A stretch of 9,456 nt of DNA from NCBI GenBank assembly GCA_025454095.1, contig JALOPC010000135.1:1-9456 (forward strand), in the 5' to 3' direction. A program made the translations under genes and the position numbers. Below, piece after piece: positions 1-6,282 of the stretch. Every line of letters starts with the position of its first letter. Position 1 is the stretch's first letter. The stretch is from Syntrophales bacterium (GTDB lineage: Bacteria; Desulfobacterota; Syntrophia; Syntrophales; UBA2192). The notes under the pieces were generated by a model that saw only the letters and a program-made list of their open reading frames with translations, searched no databases and was not told the origin of the DNA.

Positions 1-777
1 GATCGCCGCGTCCATGTAGCCGGCATGTCCCGCGCAATATTCATCCAGACGGGAGAACAGCCCGGGAAAGAGTTTTGCGACGCAGTCGAGGATCTGCGCC
101 TCCACGTGGTTCATCTCCGGCCGCTCGGAAAAGCCGACCCGGTAGTCTTTCACCGTCCCCTGCTTGAATTTCTCGAAGGAGAGCTCCACCTCCGCGCTGT
201 AATCCTTTCCCGAATCGTCGTGAACAACCGTGACGCTGCTCTCCTTGATCCGGATGCCGTACTGCACGGCAGCCAGATCGGCCTGAAGCGTTTTCGTTTC
301 CTCCACAAGCGATGCAAAGCCCGTGGCTCCGACCAGGCCTGCGGCATAGTCGCGGAATGCCCGAAGGCCCCGGGACCGCAGTTCCATGCCCTCCAGGTGA
401 CCGGCCAGCCCTCGGAGAGCCTCGCAATAGACTCCCACCGCATCCAGGAACCATCGGGCCTTCTCGTGCTTGTAATAACGCTTGTTCCGCTGGATGAGAT
501 GATCCCGCATGGTGCGCATCTGCCGGGCGAAGGACTTCACGTGCTCGAGCAAAACGTCATCCTCGAGATCCCGAAAGATCTCCTGGCGATACCGGATCGC
601 GTCTATTGCAACGAGTGGTTCGTGGAAAAACGGCTTCAGGTCATATTCTTCCCTGCCTGCCGCGACGGCGTCGACGATCTGGTCAAGGTTCAAGTCCGCG
701 AAACACGCGGGGGCTTCCCGCGTCTGGTCTGCTGCATGAGCTTCCGGATCATCGAACAGGACACTGCAGGTTGTCAT
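1..777 (-). CDS. MutS-family ATPase (mismatch-repair-like), N-terminal part, truncated by window edge
   Basis: The reading frame is open for 259 codons from the ATG at 777 to base 1 with no stop, so the gene continues beyond the left edge. The product starts MTTCSVLFDD and contains DLNLDQIVDA, YDLKPFF, IRYRQEIFRDLED and SRGLRAFRDY. These match from memory the helical N-terminal half of a MutS-like family annotated as DNA mismatch repair protein MutS, which lacks the mismatch-recognition domain I. The Walker A/B ATPase domain would lie outside the window, so ATPase activity is inferred from the family. By family it should be a cytoplasmic dimeric DNA- or RNA-structure-binding ATPase; a role in actual mismatch repair is not established. 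A GGGAGG lies about 10 bases before the ATG. The gap to the upstream CxxC/CxxH gene is 37 bases, so the two are probably co-transcribed. Codon use matches the neighbours. Confidence 0.78.
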   Translation of the reverse strand, partial: MTTCSVLFDDPEAHAADQTREAPACFADLNLDQIVDAVAAGREEYDLKPFFHEPLVAIDAIRYRQEIFRDLEDDVLLEHVKSFARQMRTMRDHLIQRNKRYYKHEKARWFLDAVGVYCEALRGLAGHLEGMELRSRGLRAFRDYAAGLVGATGFASLVEETKTLQADLAAVQYGIRIKESSVTVVHDDSGKDYSAEVELSFEKFKQGTVKDYRVGFSERPEMNHVEAQILDCVAKLFPGLFSRLDEYCAGHAGYMDAAI

Positions 778-814
778 GGGATGAAAGCCTCCCGCGTCAA
801 AGACGGCAGCCGAG

Positions 815-1846
815 TCATTGCCCCTCTGCACGAGTCGAACTGCCCTGCGACTCCGGCATCGAGATCTCTGCCTTCAAGCGGTCGATCTGCTCCTGGAGGG
901 ACCGGGCCAGCGCCTGCGCCCCGGCCAGATTCATCTGCAGGGTCTTGTTGTCCTCCATGGCCTTCCAGTAACGGTAATGCAGCGCCGCCGCACGGGAGCT
1001 TTCCTCGCTCAGCCGCTTCTGCAGCGCATCCCGCGCCCGAAGCCACTTTGCCTGTTCGAACCTTTCGTCCTCTCCCCCCGCACCCCCTCGCTTCGGGTCG
1101 TCGGCAACGGGCACATCGGACGGCGAGATCGCCCCGTCGCCCGACTCAGGTATGAATACCGCTTCCGGGTCCCGGCCCCGTTCCGGCACCCGGCCGAGTA
1201 GCAGAAGAACCTTTTGCCATGCCGCCGGGTCGTCGGGGTACCCCGCCCGATCCGGCTGGAAGCGAAAGGGTGTGAAGGCATCGCGCAGTTCCTCGATCTT
1301 GCCCAGCTGTTCCCGCAGCACCGTTCCCGCCGCGGCCTTTCCCAAGAAACGGCGCGAGAACGCAACGAGGTGCAGCAGGCACAGCCCGTCCGATTCGCGA
1401 AAGGCGCGGTGAAAGTCGGGATCCGTCAGCGCATCGGCAAGAACGGCGAGCGCTTTTCGCTCCTGCTGCCGGTGAAGGCGGCAGGCAGGACATTTTGATG
1501 AAGACGTCTCCCATTGCGGTTCCCTGCGGCCCGTGAAGACTGTTTTCACAATGCCCAGGGTTCCGGGACGACTCCCGCGCCGGTCCAGCATATTCCGGAT
1601 CCCGGCTTCGACCTGGCGAATAAACCGGAGAACCGCCACCCTGCCGCGTTCATCACCTTCCGCCGCCAGGACCCTCGTGTGCGAGGGGCAGAAAGGGACG
1701 GCCTTTTCGGCCGCTTCCCCGCCGAGGGTTTCCCGGATACCGCGCGTCACCCGTTCGTCGATGCAGCCGCAGACCGGACACCCCTTGCGATGAAACGCAT
1801 CCCAGAGTTCGAGATACAGCTTGTTTTTCTCTTTTGTGCCGATCAT
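815..1846 (-). CDS. DUF6062-like CxxC/CxxH protein with C-terminal coiled coil
   Basis: 343 residues, function unknown. Two zinc-site-like pairs are visible: C23/C26 with C53/H56 (FCPSH), and C119/C122 with C156/H159 (LCLLH). This CxxC - CxxH - CxxC - CxxH order is what I recall of DUF6062-type proteins; metal binding is inferred from the spacing. Between and after the sites the chain is helical. Residues about 225-265 are charged and low in complexity, and about 262-332 read as a coiled coil (DALQKRLSEESSRAAALH onward). There is no signal peptide or membrane segment, so it is probably cytoplasmic. The ATG forms an ATGA overlap with the stop of a 46-residue ORF, and AAGGGG lies 7 bases before it. 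The next gene is the MutS-like ATPase. It shares site spacing with the 221-residue protein at 4681-5346 and is probably its paralogue, extended at the C terminus. Confidence 0.72.
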   Translation of the reverse strand: MIGTKEKNKLYLELWDAFHRKGCPVCGCIDERVTRGIRETLGGEAAEKAVPFCPSHTRVLAAEGDERGRVAVLRFIRQVEAGIRNMLDRRGSRPGTLGIVKTVFTGRREPQWETSSSKCPACRLHRQQERKALAVLADALTDPDFHRAFRESDGLCLLHLVAFSRRFLGKAAAGTVLREQLGKIEELRDAFTPFRFQPDRAGYPDDPAAWQKVLLLLGRVPERGRDPEAVFIPESGDGAISPSDVPVADDPKRGGAGGEDERFEQAKWLRARDALQKRLSEESSRAAALHYRYWKAMEDNKTLQMNLAGAQALARSLQEQIDRLKAEISMPESQGSSTRAEGQ

Positions 1847-1983
1847 GCCGCCGCCCCTTGCGCCTCCACCACAAGATCGTTTTCCCCTGGGCCGCCCCGG
1901 ACAGTCCCTTGCCCGATGACCGCTCCCGCTGTTTTCAGGTCAACCGGAAAAGGGGATTCGACCGGAGGACCGCTATTCGACAT
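1843..1983 (-). CDS. Possible small protein (46 aa) coupled between yicC and the CxxC/CxxH gene
   Basis: A short frame begins MSNSGPPVES and ends VVEAQGAAA. Its ATG overlaps the last codons of yicC (ATGTCGAATAG), and its TGA overlaps the ATG of the next gene as ATGA. It fills the 126-base gap between two real genes from end to end. This stop/start linkage on both sides is typical of a translated operon member. An AGGGAG lies about 10 bases upstream of the ATG, but that stretch also encodes the conserved YicC C terminus, so it is weak evidence. The product is rich in Gly, Pro, Val and Ala, has no Cys, no hydrophobic helix and no domain I recognise. It could be a real microprotein, a coupling leader that feeds ribosomes to the next start, or chance. 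Confidence 0.4.
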   Translation of the reverse strand: MSNSGPPVESPFPVDLKTAGAVIGQGTVRGGPGENDLVVEAQGAAA

Positions 1984-2854
1984 TCTGGGCCTGCTCCCTG
2001 AGCTTTGCATGCTCGCTTTTCAACTCGATGATATCCTGCACGAGGGCAAGGTCACCGTTCTTGGACCCCATCGTATTGATCTCGCGTCCAATCTCCTGGA
2101 GAAGAAAGTCGAGCTTTCTGCCGATCGCCTCGTCGGTCTGGAACAGCTTTTCCATTTGACCGAGGTGGCTCTCCATCCGGACGATCTCCTCGGTGATATC
2201 GCTTTTCTCGACAAGCAAGGCCACTTCCTGACTCAATCGGGCAGCATCCATCTCCAGCCCTTCCGTCAGCTCCCGGATGCGCTCATGGAGACGTTGTTTG
2301 TATTCCAGGACCGTTCGGGGGGTCCGGTGTTTTATCGAGGCAAGATTGTTCTTCAATGTCTCCATTCTTGCCAGAAAATCCTTTTGCAGGACATCGCCTT
2401 CCGTGCGGCGCATCCGGACAAGGGCCAAAATGGCTTCGTCGAGCGTTTTCTGCAGTTCCTTCCACGCAGCGGCGGGATCAAAGCGCGTTTCGGAGGGGAC
2501 AAAGAGGTCCTTGAAGCGAGCAATGGTTCGTAAATCGATTTCATCCTCGCGCCCGAGTTCCTCCCGGATGGTCCGGAGCAGCGCATAATAATTACTCAAG
2601 AGCGGCAGGTTCAGGCTGTACTGGACACCATGGTCGGCACTCGATTCGGAATCCGCCTGAATCGTGATCTCGATCCGCCCCCGAAAGAGTTGATCACCGG
2701 CCCGCTTCTTGATGTCCACTTCCAGGGACGACAAGGAATAGGGAAGCCGCGTAATGATTTCGAGGTTTCGATGATTGAGCGATTTGATCTCGATGATCCA
2801 TCTGCGCCCCTCGATCAGCGCATCCGCTTTTCCGTAACCGGTCATGCTGAGCAT
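1973..2854 (-). CDS. yicC: YicC/YloC family endoribonuclease
   Basis: 293 residues, the usual family length. The N terminus MLSMTGYGKA and the following IEIKSLNHRNLEI are the hallmark YicC start. The C terminus carries the DUF1732-type end: a segment TMGSKNGDLALVQDIIELK followed by KLREQAQNVE, close to the family consensus REQVQNIE. The middle is long and helical. In E. coli YicC is an endoribonuclease that takes part in small-RNA turnover and affects stationary-phase growth; the same role is inferred here. The start at 2854 places the SMTG motif correctly. Only a weak purine-rich stretch (GAGATGGTGAAG) precedes it. Upstream is a 198-base gap, so yicC may have its own promoter, although I could not identify one. 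In many bacteria yicC precedes remA/DUF370, gmk and rpoZ; here it is followed instead by a 46-codon ORF and the CxxC/CxxH gene. Confidence 0.93.
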   Translation of the reverse strand: MLSMTGYGKADALIEGRRWIIEIKSLNHRNLEIITRLPYSLSSLEVDIKKRAGDQLFRGRIEITIQADSESSADHGVQYSLNLPLLSNYYALLRTIREELGREDEIDLRTIARFKDLFVPSETRFDPAAAWKELQKTLDEAILALVRMRRTEGDVLQKDFLARMETLKNNLASIKHRTPRTVLEYKQRLHERIRELTEGLEMDAARLSQEVALLVEKSDITEEIVRMESHLGQMEKLFQTDEAIGRKLDFLLQEIGREINTMGSKNGDLALVQDIIELKSEHAKLREQAQNVE

Positions 2855-3053
2855 ATCTTCACCATCTCAAGGAGTGTAAGCCCGCAACAATCCGTCACAC
2901 CTGTTATTCGGCTGATACGACCGCAGGACGCACCTTATTCGAAGTCGGTTGAGAAAACCGATCGCCTTCCCGAAAGGCAGTCCGGGTATGTTCATGCCAG
3001 GGGCCCATGCCCCTCTCGCTGCAAGGACAACGCAGTTTTCCTTATTCGCTCGT
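2855..3053. other. Intergenic gap upstream of yicC
   Basis: About 199 bases lie between the zinc-ribbon/HEAT gene and yicC. On the minus strand it holds a GC-rich hairpin (AGGGGC-ATGG-GCCCCT at 2999-3014) with no T run after it, and a second 6-bp hairpin (TCGGTT/AACCGA) near 2946-2962, also without a T run. The string CGAATAAGG occurs twice (about 3040-3048 and 2933-2941), and a near copy occurs at about 2902-2910. No convincing -35/-10 pair is seen, although a yicC promoter would be expected here. Confidence 0.4.
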
Positions 3054-3440
3054 CTACTTCGGCTGCACTCCGCACAGGACCATCTTCACCAGCTTCCTGA
3101 CCATCGTTGACGGATGGCCTCGCAGGCTCTCGATCCGCCGGATCGCCGCTGTCGTGCCGATCTTATGCAGTGCGACGACGACCTCGCGGATCACGTAATA
3201 ATCCGTCTCCCGTTCCAGCACCTTTTCGAAGGCGGGAAGCGCCGCCTGCGCTTTCAGATCCCCCAGGATCCGGATCGCCATCATCCGGTTTTCCCGCACG
3301 GGGTGATCCAGGGCCCGGATCAGCTTCCCTTCATAGGGCAGCCCCTGGAAGTCCTCCAGGACATAGCCGCAATCCGGGCAACGGCGCTCCGATTTCCCGA
3401 TTTCCCTCCAGCATCCGGGGCAGAAGAAATGTGCAGCCAT
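3054..3440 (-). CDS. Zinc-ribbon plus HEAT-repeat protein
   Basis: 128 residues from the chosen ATG at 3440. The N terminus has C7-P-G-C10 and C21-P-D-C24, a four-Cys zinc ribbon of the short rubredoxin-knuckle type. Residues about 40-125 form helical HEAT/PBS-lyase-like repeats with the signatures VRENRMMAIRILGDL, YYVIREVVVALHKIG and STMVRKLVKMVL. Such proteins usually act as adaptors for protein or nucleic acid partners; no enzyme motif is seen. The stop of the toroid gene and this ATG share a base (TGATG), a sign of translational coupling, which is why I prefer it to the in-frame GTG at 3452 (four residues longer). It is the last gene of the five-gene cluster. Cytoplasmic location is inferred from the lack of a signal or membrane segment. 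Domain calls are firm; function is unknown. Confidence 0.8.
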   Translation of the reverse strand: MAAHFFCPGCWREIGKSERRCPDCGYVLEDFQGLPYEGKLIRALDHPVRENRMMAIRILGDLKAQAALPAFEKVLERETDYYVIREVVVALHKIGTTAAIRRIESLRGHPSTMVRKLVKMVLCGVQPK

Positions 3441-4225
3441 CAGTCCGTCCACGATGAGAGCAGGGTGAGCGCGTGGATGCCGTGCCAGGTGTTCTCCAGC
3501 GTCGCGATCCCGCCCTGCATAGTCCGCGAGAACCCGCCCAGGCGATTCTGGCAGTTCAGGATATAGGCCTCGCAGGGTTCGCAGAGCCGGATGAATCCCT
3601 CCGCGCCCAGTTCTTCGATGGGTCGGCCCAGGTTCTTCAACATGGCCAGCGCACGCGCTGTGTCGAGAAGCGTCGAGAAGAGATACCCGAACCCGCCGTC
3701 CTCGTTCTGGAATCCCAGGATGAACTCGACCATACTGTCCCGAAGCGGCCCGTCGGCATCCATCTCCAGCACACCGTAGAGATCGATGAGGTAAGAGGTC
3801 CTCCTGAACATCGAGATGACCTCCGCCGGAAGCTTCGTCGCGTCAAACCGGTAGTGCTCGAGGTTGCGCAGGATATAGGGTCGCGGGTCCAGAGATGTTG
3901 TTTCGCCCAGGAGAGCAAGGCTCTTGATCGCGAAATAGGCGGCATAGACGCTGTCGTAGGAGCCGTCGGCATGCTGTGTTCCCTTGAGGTATGCCGCCGT
4001 GGCTTCATCTGCGAGATCCGCCTGCAGGAGATTCAATATGGACAAGGCGTGCCACGTGTCGGAACCGTTGGGCTCCTCCAGCTTGTAGAAGCAGAACCCG
4101 CCAGCGAGGCATTTCCTGTCCAGGACATACCGGATCACTCTCTGCCTCAAAGCGCCATCCTGCTGCAAAAGTCCTGTTGCGGTCATGCAGACGAATCCCA
4201 AAGGTTCAAGCCTGTCGGTTTTCAT
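3440..4225 (-). CDS. Prenyltransferase/squalene-cyclase-like alpha/alpha-toroid protein
   Basis: 261 residues with four repeats of the type seen in protein prenyltransferase beta subunits and terpene cyclases: GGF at 42-44, DGSY at 87-90, DGGFG at 176-180 and GGF at 230-232. Each is followed by an aromatic/His and an AL..L helix, for example DTWHALSILNLL and NTWHGIHALTLL. This predicts an alpha/alpha toroid. I do not find the squalene-hopene cyclase DxDD motif nor a clear D-x-C plus His zinc site of farnesyltransferase, so a catalytic role is uncertain. There is a CEPC at 215-218 and a Cys at 225 in the last third. At about 260 residues it is shorter than a cyclase. The ATG at 4225 overlaps the upstream gene by 20 bases, with GAAGG four to eight bases before it. 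The downstream HEAT gene starts inside its stop. Substrate, if any, is unknown. Confidence 0.75.
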   Translation of the reverse strand: MKTDRLEPLGFVCMTATGLLQQDGALRQRVIRYVLDRKCLAGGFCFYKLEEPNGSDTWHALSILNLLQADLADEATAAYLKGTQHADGSYDSVYAAYFAIKSLALLGETTSLDPRPYILRNLEHYRFDATKLPAEVISMFRRTSYLIDLYGVLEMDADGPLRDSMVEFILGFQNEDGGFGYLFSTLLDTARALAMLKNLGRPIEELGAEGFIRLCEPCEAYILNCQNRLGGFSRTMQGGIATLENTWHGIHALTLLSSWTD

Positions 4226-4664
4226 ATGCCTTCAGCAGGGGGTTCAGGGCTGCTGAAAGCGTCTCGATGATATCCAGGAGTTCCTGGCGGGCGGCAGGAG
4301 TCAATGCCCCGTAGCCCCTCATCCGTTCCGGTCTGAGATCCTCGAGGGCAATCTCGATCAGGTGCAGCCGCACCCGCACCGCGTGAGCGGATCGGATCTG
4401 TTGTCTCTCGACCGGGATTTCCCTGTCTGTGAGAATCTGCAGCATGAGCTTCCGAAGTTTCTCCACGTTCTGCCGAAGTTCGGTCCGGCTTCCTTCCGGC
4501 AAGTCCTGCACCCTCTCTTCAAAGGGGGATCCGGGGGGGTCGGCCTCGCAGAGCGTGAGCATCTCGGCGCACAATTCGTCCACATGCCTGAACTCGCTCA
4601 GCAGGCGCGTGAGATGATTGCTGCCCAGCAGGCTCGACGGGTGATGGAACTTATTCGGCGCCAC
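4206..4664 (-). CDS. Hypothetical helical protein (152 aa) containing a dispersed-repeat-like insert
   Basis: I do not recognise a family. The start is a GTG at 4664; the frame closes upstream at a TGA, and no ATG/TTG/GTG lies between that stop and this codon. The ATG at 4676 is out of frame. Downstream alternatives (GTG, TTG and ATG near residues 28-35) are possible. The product is mostly predicted helix with many Leu, Glu and Arg; there is no membrane segment, signal or enzyme motif. Residues about 41-51 (ADPPGSPFEER) are a Pro/Gly break encoded by a GC-rich segment that resembles a widespread short repeat (see 4511-4545). It lies 16 bases after the CxxC/CxxH gene and overlaps the toroid gene by 20 bases, so its role is probably tied to theirs. 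Confidence 0.6.
   Translation of the reverse strand: MAPNKFHHPSSLLGSNHLTRLLSEFRHVDELCAEMLTLCEADPPGSPFEERVQDLPEGSRTELRQNVEKLRKLMLQILTDREIPVERQQIRSAHAVRVRLHLIEIALEDLRPERMRGYGALTPAARQELLDIIETLSAALNPLLKAYENRQA
4511..4545. repeat. Short interspersed-repeat-like GC-rich segment inside a gene
   Basis: The plus strand reads CTTCAAAGGGGGATCCGGGG with further G, and one of its frames reads PLFKGGSGGV. From memory this matches a short dispersed repeat common in many proteobacterial genomes, whose translation is often seen as SPLFKGGLGGF. Here it is in frame inside the 152-residue gene and adds no stop. Recognition rests on memory of the motif only; counting copies in the genome would settle it. Confidence 0.4.
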
Positions 4665-4680
4665 GACGACGGCCCATTCC

Positions 4681-5346
4681 CTAACTCCCCTTCAAGAAGG
4701 GGCTGAAGACGGTCCTTGCGCCGGCAAGCATCACAAGGCCCCGCCGGTAGGCGTCCTTTTCGTCATCCGTGAGCAACGCTCTCTTCAAGTCCTCGAGTTT
4801 CCGATCGTACTGTGCCATGCTCTCCCCGATTTCCCGGAAGCGATGGGCCGCAAGACGCAGGATGCGGGCTTTGCGTTCCTCCTCCACCGGACGGGCAAGC
4901 ACCTGACGAAGGTGACGCAGGCAGAGCCCGTGCGACCGCTCGTATTTCTCGAGATTCCCTTCCTGATTCAGGAAGGCGCTGAACGCCCCGACATATCCTG
5001 TTTCCGTTTCCTCCAGGAACCGGCAAATGCTGCAGGAATCCGGCCCCACCGGTGGAACAGTTTTCGGACCGTCTCCGGCATCGGCGAGACGGTCCAGCCG
5101 CTCGGCCCATCCGCGGATGATCATTCCGTGTCCCCGCGCGATTCCCCGGGGCGACGAATACTCGGCAAGCTGCCAGGTATGCAGCGGGCAGTACCCGCCT
5201 TCGTCGGCATAGTCGCCGCGGGCCTCCTCGCTGCGCGAGAGCCGGCCCTGGATCTCCGCGAAATGCTCCGCCATCCGCCGCGCCAGATGATGGCAGGCCG
5301 GACAGCTCCGGATCCGGAGATGTCGCGCCAGGGTCGTTTCAGTCAT
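4681..5346 (-). CDS. CxxC/CxxH double zinc-site protein (DUF6062-like, short form)
   Basis: 221 residues, function unknown. Site one: C15/C18 (SCPAC) with C53/H56 (YCPLH). Site two: C105/C108 (SCSIC) with C142/H145 (LCLRH). The distance from the first Cys of the second CxxC to the CxxH is 37 residues, exactly as in the 343-residue protein at 815-1846, and the C53/H56 numbering also coincides. The rest is helical and charged, with no signal or membrane segment. Metal binding is inferred. The ATG overlaps the stop of the ATPase gene by eight bases (ATGACTGA) and GGGGGAGG precedes it by five bases, so translation is coupled to the ATPase. This suggests the two proteins work together. The C terminus FSPFLKGS is encoded by a perfect palindrome at 4687-4702. 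Confidence 0.72.
   Translation of the reverse strand: MTETTLARHLRIRSCPACHHLARRMAEHFAEIQGRLSRSEEARGDYADEGGYCPLHTWQLAEYSSPRGIARGHGMIIRGWAERLDRLADAGDGPKTVPPVGPDSCSICRFLEETETGYVGAFSAFLNQEGNLEKYERSHGLCLRHLRQVLARPVEEERKARILRLAAHRFREIGESMAQYDRKLEDLKRALLTDDEKDAYRRGLVMLAGARTVFSPFLKGS
4687..4702. repeat. Perfect 16-bp palindrome at the end of the CxxC/CxxH gene
   Basis: CCCCTTCAAGAAGGGG can form a stem of up to seven base pairs. It overlaps the last codons of the gene, followed by its TAG and the GTG start 16 bases later. There is no T run, so it is not a standard terminator. It partly resembles the segment at 4511-4545 (CTTCAA then G-rich) and may be a remnant of the same repeat, or act in translation coupling. 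Confidence 0.35.
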
Positions 5347-6031
5347 CGGCGCCTCCCCCGTCGCCGGCCTGCCTGACGGCTCGATGTTTCGATCGGTCTC
5401 CCGTTCCGGGCGCAGCCGTCAGCTCGACGATTCCGAGGGGATAGCCCCGTGCGGCCATTGCCACGGCCTTCAGCTCCGACTCCGCCAGGGGCGGCCGGCG
5501 CCCTTCGGAACGGGCACGGATCAATACCATGGACTCTTTTGCCGGAAGCCGCCCGAGCTTCATCACGTCCGCGGGGAGAAGCGCCAGCCGCAGGGCGAAA
5601 AGCTCATCGTCCCCAAGGAACGTCTCCGTGACGGCGACAAACTGGAAAGAGCTCTCCGCGGACCAATACCGGATCAGGTTGAGCTTCTGCGCCGTGAGCT
5701 TCGCAACGTTGTCCAGCACGAGAACGGGCTGCGCTGAACCGTTCGAAACGGCCGCTGCGACGCGTCGCCGCCTCGATTTGTAACGATCCGGCACGGCCTT
5801 TTTCCTGTAGATCGTCGCCCGGCTCACGCGGCTCTCGAGCCCCCGACAGATCCGGTCCGGGGTTTCCGAGAAATCGGCAAACCAGAACTCCCGCGACCCC
5901 TGCATGACCCGCGCGACGTGCCGGACGAGGCTCGTCCGGCCCATGCCGTAGGGTCCCGAGAGGATCACATTTCGGCCCGAGGCGAGGGACCCGATGAGTC
6001 GTTTCGTCTCTCTTTCCCTGCCGACGAACAT
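5339..6031 (-). CDS. Small AAA/STAND-like P-loop ATPase with variant Walker A
   Basis: 230 residues. The N terminus FVGRERETKRLIGSL is typical of AAA_16/ORC-like and STAND ATPases. The P loop reads GPYGMGRTS at 26-34, so the Walker A Lys is replaced by Arg32. The Walker B is VLVLDNV with D107 but no following Glu. A possible sensor strand is FVAVTET at 131-137. A basic patch lies at 76-90 (YRKKAVPDRYKSRRRR), and the C terminus about 155-205 resembles the small helical lid (AARGYPLGIVEL). It is shorter than most family members and has no fused effector or repeat domain, so partners may be supplied by the coupled downstream genes. A strong GGAGGT lies nine bases before the ATG. It overlaps the CxxC/CxxH gene by eight bases and leads the cluster. 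Hydrolysis is uncertain with Arg32; nucleotide binding or switching is the safer inference. Confidence 0.8.
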   Translation of the reverse strand: MFVGRERETKRLIGSLASGRNVILSGPYGMGRTSLVRHVARVMQGSREFWFADFSETPDRICRGLESRVSRATIYRKKAVPDRYKSRRRRVAAAVSNGSAQPVLVLDNVAKLTAQKLNLIRYWSAESSFQFVAVTETFLGDDELFALRLALLPADVMKLGRLPAKESMVLIRARSEGRRPPLAESELKAVAMAARGYPLGIVELTAAPGTGDRSKHRAVRQAGDGGGADD

Positions 6032-6033
6032 GC

Positions 6034-6282
6034 TCAGGACACCTCCATTCCGTCATGCGCGCGTGTTGCAGGCAGAGGGCCTGCCGAAGGGCTCGACAGG
6101 TGGAGATGCCCGGCCCTGACTGCGATTCCCATCGTGTTGTTCGCAAGCTTGCTTTGAAAAACGGGGGGCAGGTCGATGCCGAAGGCCAGCGCGACGTGCA
6201 GCTCCTCCGGGCCTGCACCGCCCCGAACCCGCGGCTTCCGTCCGCCGGATGGCAATTCGCAGATACGTCCGAGGTGGTTCAT
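6034..6282 (-). CDS. Possible small protein (82 aa) upstream of the ATPase gene
   Basis: From the ATG at 6282 the frame reads MNHLGRICEL and continues with EELHVALAFGIDLPPV to a TGA two bases before the ATPase ATG. Third positions are mostly G or C between about 6270 and 6110, as in the neighbouring real genes, and the middle section reads like a folded protein. The last 25 residues (LSSPSAGPLPATRAH) look less natural. The frame stays open upstream to inside eno, so the true start is uncertain: ATG at 6450 and GTG at 6315 are alternatives, and no good ribosome binding site precedes any of them. I do not recognise a family. It could be a real small gene, the remnant of a longer one, or a non-coding leader for the ATPase cluster. 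Confidence 0.33.
   Translation of the reverse strand: MNHLGRICELPSGGRKPRVRGGAGPEELHVALAFGIDLPPVFQSKLANNTMGIAVRAGHLHLSSPSAGPLPATRAHDGMEVS

Noticed and set aside
25..1155. Long plus-strand frame opposite the MutS-like and CxxC/CxxH genes
   Set aside because: It is the complementary shadow of two recognisable minus-strand genes; its product has no domain and a Pro/Arg-rich tail.
2867..2995. 42-codon minus-strand ORF (starts MNIPGLPFGK) ending 12 bases before yicC
   Set aside because: No ribosome binding site, no overlap with neighbours, and several rare codons (ATA, CGA, AGG) unlike nearby genes.
2999..3014. GC-rich hairpin after the HEAT gene as a terminator
   Set aside because: Six-base-pair stem with a suitable loop but no T run on the transcribed side; kept only as a note in the gap description.
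3441..3452. Upstream GTG start for the HEAT protein
   Set aside because: It would add four residues; the TGATG stop/start junction makes the ATG at 3440 more likely.
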